From Sphingomonas spermidinifaciens (lineage in GTDB: Bacteria > Pseudomonadota > Alphaproteobacteria > Sphingomonadales > Sphingomonadaceae), in the NCBI RefSeq assembly GCF_002351485.1, contig NZ_NWMW01000001.1, positions 868,001-932,000 of the forward strand: a stretch of DNA of 64,000 nucleotides, written 5' to 3'. Below the pieces are notes generated by a model. The model was given only the letters and a program-made list of their open reading frames with translations, was not told the DNA's origin and did no database searches. Position numbers and translations under genes: made by a program. Positions 44,823 to 56,129 of the stretch are shown in pieces (the stretch's first letter is position 1; each line of letters opens with the position of its first letter).

Positions 44823-44892
44823 TCGGAACGTCCAACCGCTTCAAGGGGTTGTGATCGCATAGCCGCGAATCGCAATCGAAGGAGGACGGACG

Positions 44893-45498
44893 ATGACGAC
44901 CACCACCGCCAAGAAGCAGAGCACGGCCGCCGCTACGAAGAAGGCGCCGGCCACCAACGGCAATCTGGGCGTGATCGCCGGTGCCGCGACCGCCGGCGCG
45001 GCGATCGGCATGCTGGCGATGCTTGGCCGCAAGGCCGCGGTGCAGGCGCCAAGCGCCTTCGCCGCCGACTGGGTCGCGGCACTCACCGCCGAGCACAAGG
45101 CGGTGCTCAAGATCTTCGACGCACTTGAGGCGACCGAGAGCCGCAACACGACCAAGCGTACGATCCTTCTCGCCCAGCTCAAGCACGCGCTCGCCAAGCA
45201 CGATGTCGAGGAAGGCAACGTCATCTACCCGGCGTTGCGAGAGGCGGGCCGCAAGGACGAGGCCGACCACCTCACCAAGGATCACGGCTATATCAAGCAG
45301 TATCTCTACGAGCTCGAGAACATGCCCAAGGACCATGCCGAGTTCCCGGCCAAGCTGCGCAAGTTCCGCGCCGACATCGAAAAGCACATGAACGAGGAGG
45401 AGACCGACCTCTTCCCCTCGCTTCGCGCCCAGCTGTCGGACGAAAAGAACAAGGCGCTGGCGGCGGCGATGAACAAGGAAGGGTTCAAGGTCGCGTGA
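44893..45498 (+). CDS. Hemerythrin HHE-domain protein with an N-terminal hydrophobic segment
   Basis: A 201-residue protein. Residues 1-25 are Thr/Lys-rich; a hydrophobic segment (about 24-45, NLGVIAGAATAGAAIGMLAML) follows and may anchor it in the membrane. The HHE domain contains the expected metal ligands in EHKAVLKIFDAL, LKHALAKHDVEEGNVIYPAL, KDHGYIKQYL and EKHMNEEETDLFP. It may bind di-iron for oxygen, NO or iron handling. An AAGGAGG site precedes the ATG. A hairpin follows the stop. Confidence 0.88.
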   Translation: MTTTTAKKQSTAAATKKAPATNGNLGVIAGAATAGAAIGMLAMLGRKAAVQAPSAFAADWVAALTAEHKAVLKIFDALEATESRNTTKRTILLAQLKHALAKHDVEEGNVIYPALREAGRKDEADHLTKDHGYIKQYLYELENMPKDHAEFPAKLRKFRADIEKHMNEEETDLFPSLRAQLSDEKNKALAAAMNKEGFKVA

Positions 45499-45501
45499 CT
45501 A

Positions 45502-45529
45502 TGCGGGCAGGGGCTCGTCCCCTGCCGCA
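45502..45529. terminator. Stem-loop after the hemerythrin gene
   Basis: TGCGG-CAGGGG pairs with CCCCTGCCGCA around a CTCGT loop, with one bulged G. No clear T-run follows, so termination is likely but not certain. Confidence 0.5.
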
Positions 45530-45623
45530 TCCACCTGGTGCCCCGCGAGCGCGAAAGCCCGGAGCCATGCAGCGGCACGCTTCTGGCTCTACGCCCTCGC
45601 CGTCGCGGGAGCACCGGTTGCGA

Positions 45624-46925
45624 TCACAGCCTGATCGTCAACGACGTCCCGATCACATCGGCATTGCCGCTGTTGGTCGAAACAACCCGCGCCGTCGTCG
45701 CTGCCGCGGTGCCCGAGAACAGCGTATCGCGACGATCGAGCCGCTCCTCGCTGACGAAGACATGGGCGTAGCTGACGTTGACGTCGATCCGGTCGTTGAG
45801 GCGCCACGTCGCGCCCGCGGTCGCCCAGATGCGATCGCCATCGGGCACGCGCGTGGTGCGGAAGGCGTCCCGTGTCGGCGTCGTGTCGTAAAGGCCGCCG
45901 GCACGCAGCGTCAGCCGGTCGGTCGCGTCGAACTCGACGGCGCCGTGACCCGACCAGCTGTCCTTGTAGTTCTGCTCGCTGACCGTCACCGGGCGGCCGA
46001 GCGGCTCGACCACGATCGCCTCGAACCGCGACCAGTTGAACCACTGGCCCGTCGCCATCACGCGGAAGCGGTCGCCGACGCCATACATCGCGCTCACCGT
46101 CACGCTTTCGGGAATCTCGAGCGGCGCGGTGGCAAAGCTGCGGCCGTTCGCACCCGCCAGCGGCCCGACGAGGCCGGAAACCTGATAGCTGCCGTCGAGC
46201 CGGTGCACCACCTTCGAGCGGTAATGCGCGCCCAGCCGCGCCTTGCCGAAGCTGAACAGCACGCCCGCATTCCACCCGACAGACAGGTCGTCGCCCGAGA
46301 TGTTGAGCTCGCCGTCGCCCGCGCCGGGGACGAGGTTGGGAAGCGCATTGCGCAGTTTGACGTCGATCTGCTGGATGTCGATGCCGCCCCCGATCGAGAC
46401 ATTGTCGTTGATCGCGAAGCCGACGCTTGGCTGGATGTTGACCGTCTTCACCTCGGACTTGATCGAATCATAACGGCCGAAGAAACCGGGATCGTACTCG
46501 ACCTTGAGCCCGAACGGCGCGCTGATGCCGAGGCCAAACCACAACCGGTCGGTCGCGCGGAACGCGGCATAGCCCGTCGGCACGATCACCGGCTGGTCGA
46601 AGGGATTGCCACCGTCATTGCCCGTCACCGGGATCGCCGCGGGCGAGCCGGGCACGGTCAGCGTCGTGCCGTCGTTGCGCTGGCTGCTATCGACGAACAG
46701 GACGTGCGTGTTGAGCGAGATCTGACTGCGCTCGAGCTTGGTCATGCCGGCGGGGTTGTAGAAAATGATCGAGGCATCGTCGGCCGCCACTGCGCCGCCA
46801 GCAAACGCGCGCCCCGTTTCCTTCGCCGACTGTTCCTTGAGCGAGAAGCCGCTCGCCAGCGCGCCGCTCGCACCGCCCATCACGCACGCCGAACCCGCGG
46901 CCAACCACAACGCCTTACGCAACAT
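45624..46925 (-). CDS. FadL-family outer-membrane transport protein
   Basis: A 433-residue barrel of the OmpP1/FadL/TodX family. The signal peptide ends near ASGAL-ASG; the hatch motif follows ([39 protein letters not shown]) with the conserved NPAGM. The chain closes as a barrel ([10 protein letters not shown]). Such porins import fatty acids or hydrophobic aromatics by lateral diffusion. No catabolic genes are next to it, so the substrate is open. It is convergent with the hemerythrin gene and divergent from purC. Confidence 0.92.
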   Translation of the reverse strand: MLRKALWLAAGSACVMGGASGALASGFSLKEQSAKETGRAFAGGAVAADDASIIFYNPAGMTKLERSQISLNTHVLFVDSSQRNDGTTLTVPGSPAAIPVTGNDGGNPFDQPVIVPTGYAAFRATDRLWFGLGISAPFGLKVEYDPGFFGRYDSIKSEVKTVNIQPSVGFAINDNVSIGGGIDIQQIDVKLRNALPNLVPGAGDGELNISGDDLSVGWNAGVLFSFGKARLGAHYRSKVVHRLDGSYQVSGLVGPLAGANGRSFATAPLEIPESVTVSAMYGVGDRFRVMATGQWFNWSRFEAIVVEPLGRPVTVSEQNYKDSWSGHGAVEFDATDRLTLRAGGLYDTTPTRDAFRTTRVPDGDRIWATAGATWRLNDRIDVNVSYAHVFVSEERLDRRDTLFSGTAAATTARVVSTNSGNADVIGTSLTIRL

Positions 46926-47191
46926 GCTCTACCCTCTCTTCGCGACCCTGCCGGCATGGCGCCGGTCCGGTTGGGGAGCGCCCATGCACCCGACGGGTTC
47001 CAAATGGCAACCGATTGATCGGGCGTGTTGCGGATGCGCAACGCACGGCGACCATTGACCCAGGCTCGCCGCCGCCGCGCCTTGCCGGAAGGCTGATTGC
47101 ACCCCCCGCCCCCATCCGGTATAGGCGCCCCCTCACCTGCCCCGGCGCGCGGCCCCGCGCTGCCGGGGCCGATCGTTTCGGGAACATGCGC

Positions 47192-47971
47192 ATGGCTCGC
47201 CGCCGCCAGATCTACGAGGGCAAGGCCAAGATCCTCTATGAGGGGCCGGAACCCGGCACGCTCATCCAGTATTTCAAGGATGACGCGACCGCCTTCAACG
47301 CCCAGAAAAAGGGCACGATCAACGGCAAGGGCGTGCTCAACAACCGGATTTCCGAGCACATCTTCACGATGCTCGGCAATATCGGCGTGCCGACGCACTT
47401 CCTGCGCCGCCTCAACATGCGCGAGCAGCTGATCCGCCAGGTCGAGATCGTGCCGATCGAGGTCGTCGTGCGCAACATCGCCGCCGGCTCCATGTCGAAA
47501 CGGCTGGGGATCGAGGAGGGCACGCAGCTGCCCCGCACGGTCATCGAATATTATCTCAAGGACGATGCGCTCGGCGATCCGCTCATCACCGACGAGCACA
47601 TCCTGTGCTTCGGCTGGGCGAGCCAGGAGGAACTGCACGACATCGCCGACCTGGCGGTGCGCGTGAACGACTTCATGTCGGGGTTGTTCGCCGGGATCGG
47701 CATCAAGCTCGTCGACTTCAAGCTCGAGTTCGGGCGCATCTGGGACAATGACTATGCCCGGATCATCCTCGCCGACGAGATCAGCCCCGACAATTGCCGG
47801 CTGTGGGACGCGACGACGGGCGAGAAGCTCGACAAGGACCGTTTCCGCCGCGACTTGGGCGGCGAGGTGGAGGCTTATCAGGAGGTCGCGCGGCGGCTGG
47901 GCCTGATGCCCGAAGGCGCCGATTCGGCGGTGCTCGACCTCGAAACGCATCGCAAGCGCCGCGGCAAGTAA
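47192..47971 (+). CDS. purC: Phosphoribosylaminoimidazole-succinocarboxamide synthase
   Basis: A 259-residue SAICAR synthetase (purine synthesis step 7). It has the N-terminal [16 protein letters not shown], the ATP-site [24 protein letters not shown], and [10 protein letters not shown] plus [14 protein letters not shown]. The second of two in-frame ATGs (47186 and 47192) is chosen because GGAA lies 7 bases upstream; either gives the family N-terminus. The 266 bases before it show no other gene. A strong terminator follows. Confidence 0.96.
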   Translation: MARRRQIYEGKAKILYEGPEPGTLIQYFKDDATAFNAQKKGTINGKGVLNNRISEHIFTMLGNIGVPTHFLRRLNMREQLIRQVEIVPIEVVVRNIAAGSMSKRLGIEEGTQLPRTVIEYYLKDDALGDPLITDEHILCFGWASQEELHDIADLAVRVNDFMSGLFAGIGIKLVDFKLEFGRIWDNDYARIILADEISPDNCRLWDATTGEKLDKDRFRRDLGGEVEAYQEVARRLGLMPEGADSAVLDLETHRKRRGK

Positions 47972-47994
47972 GCCGGAGCGCCGTGGCGTAAGCT

Positions 47995-48025
47995 AAAAGG
48001 GGAGCGCGCTCGCGCTCCCCTTTTT
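47995..48025. terminator. Bidirectional terminator between purC and the DUF4168 gene
   Basis: AAAAGGGGAGCGC pairs with GCGCTCCCCTTTT around a GCTC loop, with T-runs on both strands, placed between two convergent genes. Confidence 0.92.
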
Positions 48026-48031
48026 GTTGGG

Positions 48032-48421
48032 TCAGCTCGGCGCGCCGCCCTTCGCCTGCATCGCCGCGGCCACCTTGGCCTGAAGCGCCGGGTCCTTGCT
48101 CAGCGACTGGCCGATCGAGTTGAACCGCTCTGGCGTCAAGCCAGCTGAGGTCACGGCCTCGGCCATCTTCGCCTGCTTTTCGGCCGCGGGCGTGGCGGCG
48201 TCCTTGTTGATCTTGTCGACTGCGGCGAGCGCAGTGGCGAACTGCGTCACCTCGGCATCGCTGACGGTCGCGGTTGCCCCGGCGCTGGCGGACGGCGTCG
48301 CGCCGGTTGCGGGCGCGGCCTCCTGAGCCGGGGCGGCACCGGCGGCAGGCGTCTCCTGCGCACCGGCAGCCACGGCAAAGGTGCTGGCGATCGCCGCGGC
48401 GGCGAGGGTGAATGAACGCAT
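48032..48421 (-). CDS. DUF4168-domain exported protein
   Basis: A 129-residue protein with a signal peptide (MRSFTLAAAAIASTFAVAAGAQ), an Ala/Pro-rich linker (about 23-50) and a helical DUF4168 domain (VSDAEVTQFATALAAVDKINKD ... AEAVTSAGLTPERFNSIGQSLSKD). The domain is found in periplasmic proteins of unknown function. It is monocistronic and convergent with purC. The following 327 bases (48422-48748) contain no gene; they hold a short repeat near 48603-48632 and the tRNA-Val terminator. Confidence 0.85.
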   Translation of the reverse strand: MRSFTLAAAAIASTFAVAAGAQETPAAGAAPAQEAAPATGATPSASAGATATVSDAEVTQFATALAAVDKINKDAATPAAEKQAKMAEAVTSAGLTPERFNSIGQSLSKDPALQAKVAAAMQAKGGAPS

Positions 48422-48602
48422 GAAACTGCTCCGTCGTCGTTGAAATGCCCGTCCAACATCGCGCTGTGCCGCGGACGCGCAACCGTGGGAGGGACGGACA
48501 GTGGCCGCGACAGGATGGGTGCAGACGCGCTGCGGCAGGGCGAGGGTACACCGGGGCGAAGCGCTTTAGCGGTCGCGCTACCTGCGGCCATCCGCACCCC
48601 AT

Positions 48603-48632
48603 TCGTCGTCGCGGCGAGCGCTGGGATGACGA
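48603..48632. repeat. Short interspersed palindrome-like repeat (partial)
   Basis: The segment ends GCTGGGATGACG. A related sequence ending GCTGGAATGACG lies at about 31112-31137. Both resemble the end of the REP-like palindromes scattered between genes in sphingomonads. Only two degraded copies are visible here. Confidence 0.35.
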
Positions 48633-48705
48633 GAGTGGCGAGCCGGTAGAGGCGGTACCACCCTTGGCACTCGCGCGAAATGTGGTGCGCCGCCCCAACC
48701 TGCCA

Positions 48706-48741
48706 CGAAAAGACCCGCCGCGGCGGATGCCGGGCGGGCCT
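48706..48741 (-). terminator. Terminator of tRNA-Val
   Basis: On the minus strand GGCCCGCC pairs with GGCGGGTC (one G-T), followed by TTTTC, 8 bases after the tRNA 3' end. Confidence 0.75.
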
Positions 48742-48748
48742 GATCTAA

Positions 48749-48823
48749 TGGTGGGCGCGACAGGGATTGAACCTGTGACCCCACCCGTGTGAAGGGTGTG
48801 CTCTACCGCTGAGCTACGCGCCC
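48749..48823 (-). tRNA. tRNA-Val (CAC)
   Basis: The minus strand reads acceptor GGGCGCG, D arm GCTC-AGCGGTA-GAGC, anticodon arm CACCC-TTCACAC-GGGTG with anticodon CAC, T arm ACAGG-TTCAATC-CCTGT, acceptor CGCGCCC, discriminator A and encoded CCA. All stems pair fully. Confidence 0.96.
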
Positions 48824-48941
48824 GATGCCTTGTCCCGATGGGCTTCGGCGAATTCGGAGCCGGGCGTTTAGGCGGCGTTGCCGGCGCTGTAAAGCCCGGA
48901 AATCGGCCCGGCGCACGACGATCGCACGCCGGGGTGTCAGA

Positions 48942-49214
48942 TCAGTTGACCGAGTCCTTCAGGACCTTGCCCGCCTTGAACTTGGGCTGCGACGACGCCT
49001 TGATCGTCATCGGCTCGCCGGTGCGCGGGTTGCGGCCGGTCGAGGCCTTGCGCTTGCTGACCGAGAAGGTGCCGAAGCCGACGAGGCGCACTTCGTCGCC
49101 CTTCTTGAGCGAGGCCGAGATCGTGTCGAACACTGCCTCAACGGCCTTGCTCGCATCGCCCTTCCCCAGGCCCGACAAGTCGGCGACCTGTGCGATCAGC
49201 TCTTGCTTGTTCAT
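48942..49214 (-). CDS. DNA-binding protein HU
   Basis: A 90-residue HU-type nucleoid protein (MNKQELIAQVADLSGLGKGDASKAV start). It has the GFGTFSVSKRKASTGRNPRTGE motif, whose Arg/Pro arm inserts in the minor groove, and no IHF-specific features. It lies downstream of lon on the same strand, as in many proteobacteria, but a terminator (49367-49391) separates them, so it has its own promoter in 49215-49366. HU is a Lon substrate in E. coli. Confidence 0.96.
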   Translation of the reverse strand: MNKQELIAQVADLSGLGKGDASKAVEAVFDTISASLKKGDEVRLVGFGTFSVSKRKASTGRNPRTGEPMTIKASSQPKFKAGKVLKDSVN

Positions 49215-49366
49215 TGCCCTTTACACCCCTGTCCTGTTTTCTGGATCGTCAAATCGGATTCGCCCTAGCGGCGAGCGCGCCGCAGTAGGCCCATCCACAC
49301 CTGCCCTGTCAAAGAAAAAGCGGCTGATTGCGGCGGGATGCGGCGCACCACTGGGCTGATCCATGT

Positions 49367-49391
49367 GAAAAGAGGCCGCCGGGGCGGCCCC
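49367..49391 (-). terminator. Terminator of lon
   Basis: On the minus strand GGGGCCGC pairs with GCGGCCTC around CCCG, followed by TTTTC, starting 21 bases after the lon stop. Confidence 0.85.
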
Positions 49392-49411
49392 TGGTCCCAC
49401 TTTGGATCAGA

Positions 49412-51832
<2,421 letters not shown>

Positions 51833-51881
51833 GGATTCTCCGACGGCGCCCGACTGGGGCACCCTTTGCAGCCTATATGGG

Positions 51882-53582
51882 GTGCGTGCGCAAGCCATCA
51901 ATCGGGGGGTCGCCGCGGCGTTTGTCGCACTCGCGCTGGCGGGTGCCGCCCCCGATCCGGGCCAGCCGCCGCTGACCGTCCAGACGGCGCTGTCGGGCGG
52001 CCCGATCGACCCCGAACAGGCGAAGCTGACGTTCGAGACCGCCGACCTGTCGTTCGAGGTATTCCCGGAGCGACAGGCACTCAGCGGGGTCGCTGTGCTG
52101 ACCTTCACCGCCAAGGCGCCGGTCGCCAGGCTCGTCATAGACCTCGACCGCAATCTGCCGGTCAGCGCCATTTCGATCGATGGGCAGGCGCTGGCCAAAG
52201 GCGCGTGGCGAAATCCCGAGGGGCGGATGACGATCGACCTGCCCCGTCCGGTCGCCGCGGGGGCGAAGGTGGCGGCGCGCATCGCCTATGGCGGCACGCC
52301 GCATGTCGCGGTGCGCGCGCCGTGGGACGGCGGCTTCGTCTGGTCGAAGGCGCCCACCGGCGAGCCCTGGATTGCGACCGCAGTGCAGGGCGAGGGCTGC
52401 GACCTGTTCTGGCCGTGCATCGACGCGCCGACGTTCGAGCCGAAGACCGTCGACCTGCACATCACCGTGCCAAAGGGGCTGTCGGCGCCGTCGAACGGCC
52501 GGCTCATCGGCGTCGACACGCTGGCGGACGGCCGCACCCGCTGGAACTGGCGGGCGAAGAACCCCAACACCTACGCGATCGCGCTCAACATCGGCCCCTA
52601 TGAGGAGATGAAGGGCACGCATCGCAGCCGCTTCGGCAACGACATCCCGCTCCATTTCTGGCACCTGAAGGGCAATGCCGAGAAGGCGCGCGGGCTGTTC
52701 GCCGAGTTCGGCCCGACGATCGACTTCTTCGAGGCCGAAGTCGGCCCCTACCCCTTTGCCGACGAGAAGATGGGCGTGGTCGAGACCCCGCATCTCGGCA
52801 TGGAGCACCAGACGATCAACGCCTATGGCAACGGCTACAAGCTCGCCGCCGAGGGCTTTGACTGGCTCCTCCACCACGAGTTCGCGCACGAATGGTTCGC
52901 CAACCAGATGACGGCGGCGAACTGGGACGATTTCTGGCTGCACGAGGGATATGCCCAGTACATGCAGCCGCTCTACGGCCTGCGCCGCGAAGGCTATGCC
53001 CGCTACATCGCGATGATGATCGAGGGGCGCGCGAGGGTCGCCAACCGTCATCCGATCGTGTCGGGCCAGCCGCGGGATGAAGGCGCGGTCTATGACGACG
53101 CCAACGGCCCCGGCGGCGACATCTATTTCAAGGGCGCGTGGATGCTCCACACGCTGCGGGGCTATGTCGGCGATGCAGCGTTCGGGGAGATCACCCGCCG
53201 CCTCGTCTATGGCCGTTCCGATCCGCGGCCCGGCAACTTCACGCCGCGCTACAGCTCGACCGCCGAGTATCGTCGCATCGTTCTTGAGGTCACGGGCCGC
53301 GACATGGACTGGTTCCTCGATGCCTATCTGACGAAGGCGCCGCTCCCCGACCTGGTCGAGACGCGGAGCCCCGGCCGCCTTTCGCTCGAATGGCGCGTAC
53401 CGGACGGCCGCCCCTTCCCCCTCCCCGTCGAGGTCGAGGTCGATGGCCGGATCGAGAAGCTGCCGATGACCGGCGGCCGCGGCAGCATCGCCGTCCCCTC
53501 GGGCGCCGCGGTCAGCGTCGATCCGATGATGCGCGTCCTGCGCCGCCTGCCCGCCTATGAGCGGATGCAGGCCGCCCGCTAG
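51882..53582 (+). CDS. M1-family exported metallopeptidase
   Basis: A 566-residue zinc aminopeptidase-like protein. It has a signal-like N-terminus (RGVAAAFVALALAGAAP), the M1 N-domain, the exopeptidase motif LGMEHQTIN in place of GAMEN, and the zinc site HEFAH followed after 18 residues by Glu (HEFAHEWFANQ...FWLHEG). The catalytic Tyr lies further on. The start is unsure: GTG at 51882 gives a proper signal peptide, while ATG at 51831 would overlap lon's own start codon. It converges on chaA with overlapping stop codons and no terminator between. Confidence 0.9.
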   Translation: MRAQAINRGVAAAFVALALAGAAPDPGQPPLTVQTALSGGPIDPEQAKLTFETADLSFEVFPERQALSGVAVLTFTAKAPVARLVIDLDRNLPVSAISIDGQALAKGAWRNPEGRMTIDLPRPVAAGAKVAARIAYGGTPHVAVRAPWDGGFVWSKAPTGEPWIATAVQGEGCDLFWPCIDAPTFEPKTVDLHITVPKGLSAPSNGRLIGVDTLADGRTRWNWRAKNPNTYAIALNIGPYEEMKGTHRSRFGNDIPLHFWHLKGNAEKARGLFAEFGPTIDFFEAEVGPYPFADEKMGVVETPHLGMEHQTINAYGNGYKLAAEGFDWLLHHEFAHEWFANQMTAANWDDFWLHEGYAQYMQPLYGLRREGYARYIAMMIEGRARVANRHPIVSGQPRDEGAVYDDANGPGGDIYFKGAWMLHTLRGYVGDAAFGEITRRLVYGRSDPRPGNFTPRYSSTAEYRRIVLEVTGRDMDWFLDAYLTKAPLPDLVETRSPGRLSLEWRVPDGRPFPLPVEVEVDGRIEKLPMTGGRGSIAVPSGAAVSVDPMMRVLRRLPAYERMQAAR

Positions 53583-54721
53583 GGCACTACCGTCGTGAAC
53601 AGGAACGTCGCGAAGATCAGCAGGTGGACGACGCCCTGCAGCACCGTTGTCCGCCCCGTCCCCAGCGACAGCACCGCGACGATCAGCGACAGCGCGAGCA
53701 GCGTAATCTCGCGCGCGTCGATACCGAGCGCGATCGGCAGGCCGAGCGCCAGCGAAGCGATCGCCACGCTCGGGATGGTCAGTCCGATCGTCGCCAGCGC
53801 CGAGCCCAATGCGAGGTTGAGGCTCGTCTGGAGTCGGTTGCGCCGCGCCGCGCGGACCGCCGCCAGGCTCTCGGGCGCGAGCACCAGCGCTGCGATCGCC
53901 ACGCCGACCAGCGCGATCGGCAGGCCCGCGGCGAGCACCGCCGCCTCCAGCGTCGGCGCCAGATCCTTGGCGAGCAGCACCACCGAGATGAGCGCGACGA
54001 CCAGCATCGCGAACGCGACCAGCGTTTGCGCAGCGCTGGGCGGCTCGGCATGGCTGTCCTGATCGATATCGTCGAGGTCCGCGGGCAGGAAATAGTCGCG
54101 GTGCCGCACCGTCTGGACGAGCACGAAGGTGGCATAGAGCGTCAGCGACACGACCGCGGTGAAGATGAGCTGCGATGTGGTGAAGAAAGGCCCCGGCGCC
54201 GACAGCGTGTAATTGGGGAGAATGAGGCTGAGCGTCGCCATCGCCGCGAGGACGCACAGCGCCGCGCTCACCCCTTTCAGCCCGAACACCTGCTCATGAT
54301 GCCGCACGCCGCCCGCCAGCAGGCAGACGCCGACGATGCCGTTCAGGATGATCATGATCGCCGCGAACACCGTGTCGCGCGCCAGCGTCGCCGCGTCGTC
54401 GCCGCCCGAGGTCATCAGCGATACGATCAGCGATACCTCGATCACCGTCACCGCGACGGCCAGGACCAGCGTGCCGAATGGCTCGCCCACACGGTGCGCC
54501 ACCACCTCCGCATGGTGTACCGCCGCCAGCACCGTGCCGATCAGGATCATTCCCGCGCCGGTCACGCCCACCGGTCCCGCCTTTGCCAGCGACAGCGCTA
54601 CCGCCACGGCGCCCAGCAACGGCATTGCCAGCGACCAGGCCGGCAGCACGCGCTTGTCGAGCAGCTTTCGCGCCACGGTGGGCGCAGCGGTCGGCAGTTC
54701 GTCGGCCACCCGGTCGGTCAT
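53579..54721 (-). CDS. Calcium:proton antiporter (ChaA-type, CaCA family)
   Basis: A 380-residue membrane protein with about 11 hydrophobic segments arranged as two inverted halves. The two alpha-repeat-like regions are AAVHHAEVVAHRVGEPFGTLVLAVAVTVIEVSLI (about 75-110) and LNLALGSALATIGLTIPSVAIASL (about 310-335), separated by a charged loop (LPADLDDIDQDSHAEP). This matches ChaA, which exchanges Ca2+, Na+ or K+ for H+ and helps at high pH. The ATG at 54721 (MTDRVADE) gives the usual N-terminus. Its stop overlaps the M1 gene's stop by 4 bases. Confidence 0.9.
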   Translation of the reverse strand: MTDRVADELPTAAPTVARKLLDKRVLPAWSLAMPLLGAVAVALSLAKAGPVGVTGAGMILIGTVLAAVHHAEVVAHRVGEPFGTLVLAVAVTVIEVSLIVSLMTSGGDDAATLARDTVFAAIMIILNGIVGVCLLAGGVRHHEQVFGLKGVSAALCVLAAMATLSLILPNYTLSAPGPFFTTSQLIFTAVVSLTLYATFVLVQTVRHRDYFLPADLDDIDQDSHAEPPSAAQTLVAFAMLVVALISVVLLAKDLAPTLEAAVLAAGLPIALVGVAIAALVLAPESLAAVRAARRNRLQTSLNLALGSALATIGLTIPSVAIASLALGLPIALGIDAREITLLALSLIVAVLSLGTGRTTVLQGVVHLLIFATFLFTTVVP

Positions 54722-54800
54722 GCGATCTCCGTTTCGTGTCTCGCTCAACGAATGTGCCGGCCGTGCGTTGGTTGCGTAACGAAATGTGAAAGGAGCCGTG

Positions 54801-55028
54801 ATGGCAAACTGGAAAGGACGGGCGGGCGAGATGGCCGCGACCTTCATGATCGGCGACGGACTGCTCGGCCTTGTCCAGCCCCAGCGGCACGTGGCCCTGT
54901 GGGCGCGTGACGCGATGGGGGCCGAGGCGCTCGTCGCGCCGTTCCGCGGGCGCCCGGGTCGCCGCCGCGCCTACGCCGTGGTTCAGCTCGCGGCAGGGCT
55001 GTGGCTTGCATCGCGCCAGCGGCCATGA
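54801..55028 (+). CDS. Small hypothetical protein
   Basis: A 75-residue protein (MANWKGRAGEMAATFMIGDGLLGLVQPQRH start) with weak hydrophobic patches (FMIGDGLLGLV and VVQLAAGLWLA) and a basic middle (RGRPGRRRAY). An AGGAG site lies 5 bases before the ATG. No family is recognised. It is divergent from chaA and followed after 13 bases by another small exported protein, so the two may be cotranscribed. Confidence 0.65.
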   Translation: MANWKGRAGEMAATFMIGDGLLGLVQPQRHVALWARDAMGAEALVAPFRGRPGRRRAYAVVQLAAGLWLASRQRP

Positions 55029-55041
55029 TCGAGAGGACGGC

Positions 55042-55587
55042 ATGATCGCATCTCTTCTCTTCGTCACGCTCGCGGCCCCGGCACAGGGCTATGCCACCCG
55101 CGATCTCGGCCCATGGAAAGTCGCAGCGGCCCGCGACGGCGACGGCTGCTTCATGACGCGCAGCTATCCGCGCGACGGCGACACGACGCTGCTGTTCGGC
55201 CTGTCGGCCGACGGGTCGAACCGGCTGACGGTGCTCAACGCCAACTGGTCGATCAAGCCGCGCGACCGGCTGACGCTCGACTATCGGCTATCTAACCGGC
55301 GCTTTCCCAGGCAACTGGCGATCGGGCTCGCAGCGGGCGACAAGCAAGGATTCGTCTCGACCTTTGACGCGAAGTTCCCCGCGCAGTTCGCCGCCGCCAC
55401 CAGCCTCGCCATCTTCCGCGGCGAGGTGCCGGTCGAGCGGCTCACGCTCGAAGGAACCGGCGTCGCGGTCGCCGAACTGAGGCGCTGCGTCGCCGCGTCG
55501 AAGGGCGCGCCTGCGGCCCGTGATGCCGGCGACGAAGCGATTCCGCGCGACCCCTTCGCCGATTCGCAGCCGAAACGACGCAAGTGA
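55042..55587 (+). CDS. Hypothetical exported protein
   Basis: A 181-residue protein with a likely signal peptide (MIASLLFVTLAAPAQG). The mature part begins YATRDLGPWKVAAARDGDGCF and contains beta-like segments (TTLLFGLSADGSNRLTVLNANWSI, LAIFRGEVPVERLTLEGTGVAVAEL). It ends in a basic tail (PKRRK). No family is recognised with confidence; similar proteins with a W-x-(L/V) core and one Cys pair candidate occur in sphingomonads. The ATG follows GAGAGGACGG. Confidence 0.75.
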   Translation: MIASLLFVTLAAPAQGYATRDLGPWKVAAARDGDGCFMTRSYPRDGDTTLLFGLSADGSNRLTVLNANWSIKPRDRLTLDYRLSNRRFPRQLAIGLAAGDKQGFVSTFDAKFPAQFAAATSLAIFRGEVPVERLTLEGTGVAVAELRRCVAASKGAPAARDAGDEAIPRDPFADSQPKRRK

Positions 55588-55736
55588 TGTTGCGACGGGG
55601 CGCCCTACCGGCGCGCCCCGTCGTTCCTGCTTTTCGGCTGGCCGGAGAAGAAGCACGTCCGGTCAGATGGTGGATTGTCGCCTCGCAGCGGCTGGGCTTC
55701 TCACGCGTAGAGCGGTTTCATTACGAAAGGTTTCCG

Positions 55737-56048
55737 ATGTCTGTGATTGCGTCCAAGCCCCTTCTCGCCCTCGCCGTGCTGGCGGGCGCCGTCAGCGTCA
55801 GCGGCTGCGCCACCAAGAAGTATGTGCGCGAGCAGATCGCGCCCGTCAGCGAGCGTGTCGCGACCCTGGAGACCCAGCTCCAGCAGACCGACGGCACCGC
55901 CAAGCAGGCGCTGGCCGAGGCGCAGGCGGCATCGGGCCAGGCGCAGCAGAACGGGCAGCGTATCGACCAGCTGACCGGCCGCGTCGACAGCGCCGAGCAG
56001 CGGCTGACCGCTGCCGAGCAGCGCCCCGCGCGCCGTCCGCGTCATTGA
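55737..56048 (+). CDS. Small coiled-coil lipoprotein (Lpp-like arrangement)
   Basis: A 103-residue lipoprotein. The signal peptide ends at SVSGC (Cys 23), followed by ATKKYVREQIAPVSERVATLETQLQQ, a heptad-like helix that continues to about residue 95 and ends in a basic tail (RRPRH). The start resembles that of longer OmpA-type lipoproteins of the group, but no OmpA domain follows. It may link the outer membrane to peptidoglycan. The ATG at 55737 is chosen for the signal peptide. A strong hairpin terminator follows. Confidence 0.8.
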   Translation: MSVIASKPLLALAVLAGAVSVSGCATKKYVREQIAPVSERVATLETQLQQTDGTAKQALAEAQAASGQAQQNGQRIDQLTGRVDSAEQRLTAAEQRPARRPRH

Positions 56049-56080
56049 TCACCCCCTGATCCTCTGATTCGGTCTGTTTC

Positions 56081-56116
56081 GGCCGGCCTTCCTTGACAGG
56101 AGGGCCGGCCATTTTC
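56081..56116 (+). terminator. Terminator after the coiled-coil lipoprotein gene
   Basis: GGCCGGCCTTCC pairs with GGAGGGCCGGCC (one G-T) around TTGACA, then ATTTTC. It lies 32 bases after the stop. Confidence 0.85.
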
Positions 56117-56129
56117 TTGAGTGCCTCGC

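Noticed and set aside
48899..48937. Terminator for the HU gene
   Set aside because: CCCGGCG/CGCCGGG can pair but with internal mismatches and no T-run, so I did not list it.
51833..52282. 150-codon N-terminal extension of Lon
   Set aside because: It overlaps the M1 peptidase gene and lacks Lon similarity; the ATG at 51832 has a good ribosome-binding site.
51873..54257. Long minus-strand frame of 794 codons opposite the M1 peptidase and within chaA
   Set aside because: Composition is typical of antisense translation and it conflicts with two well-supported genes.
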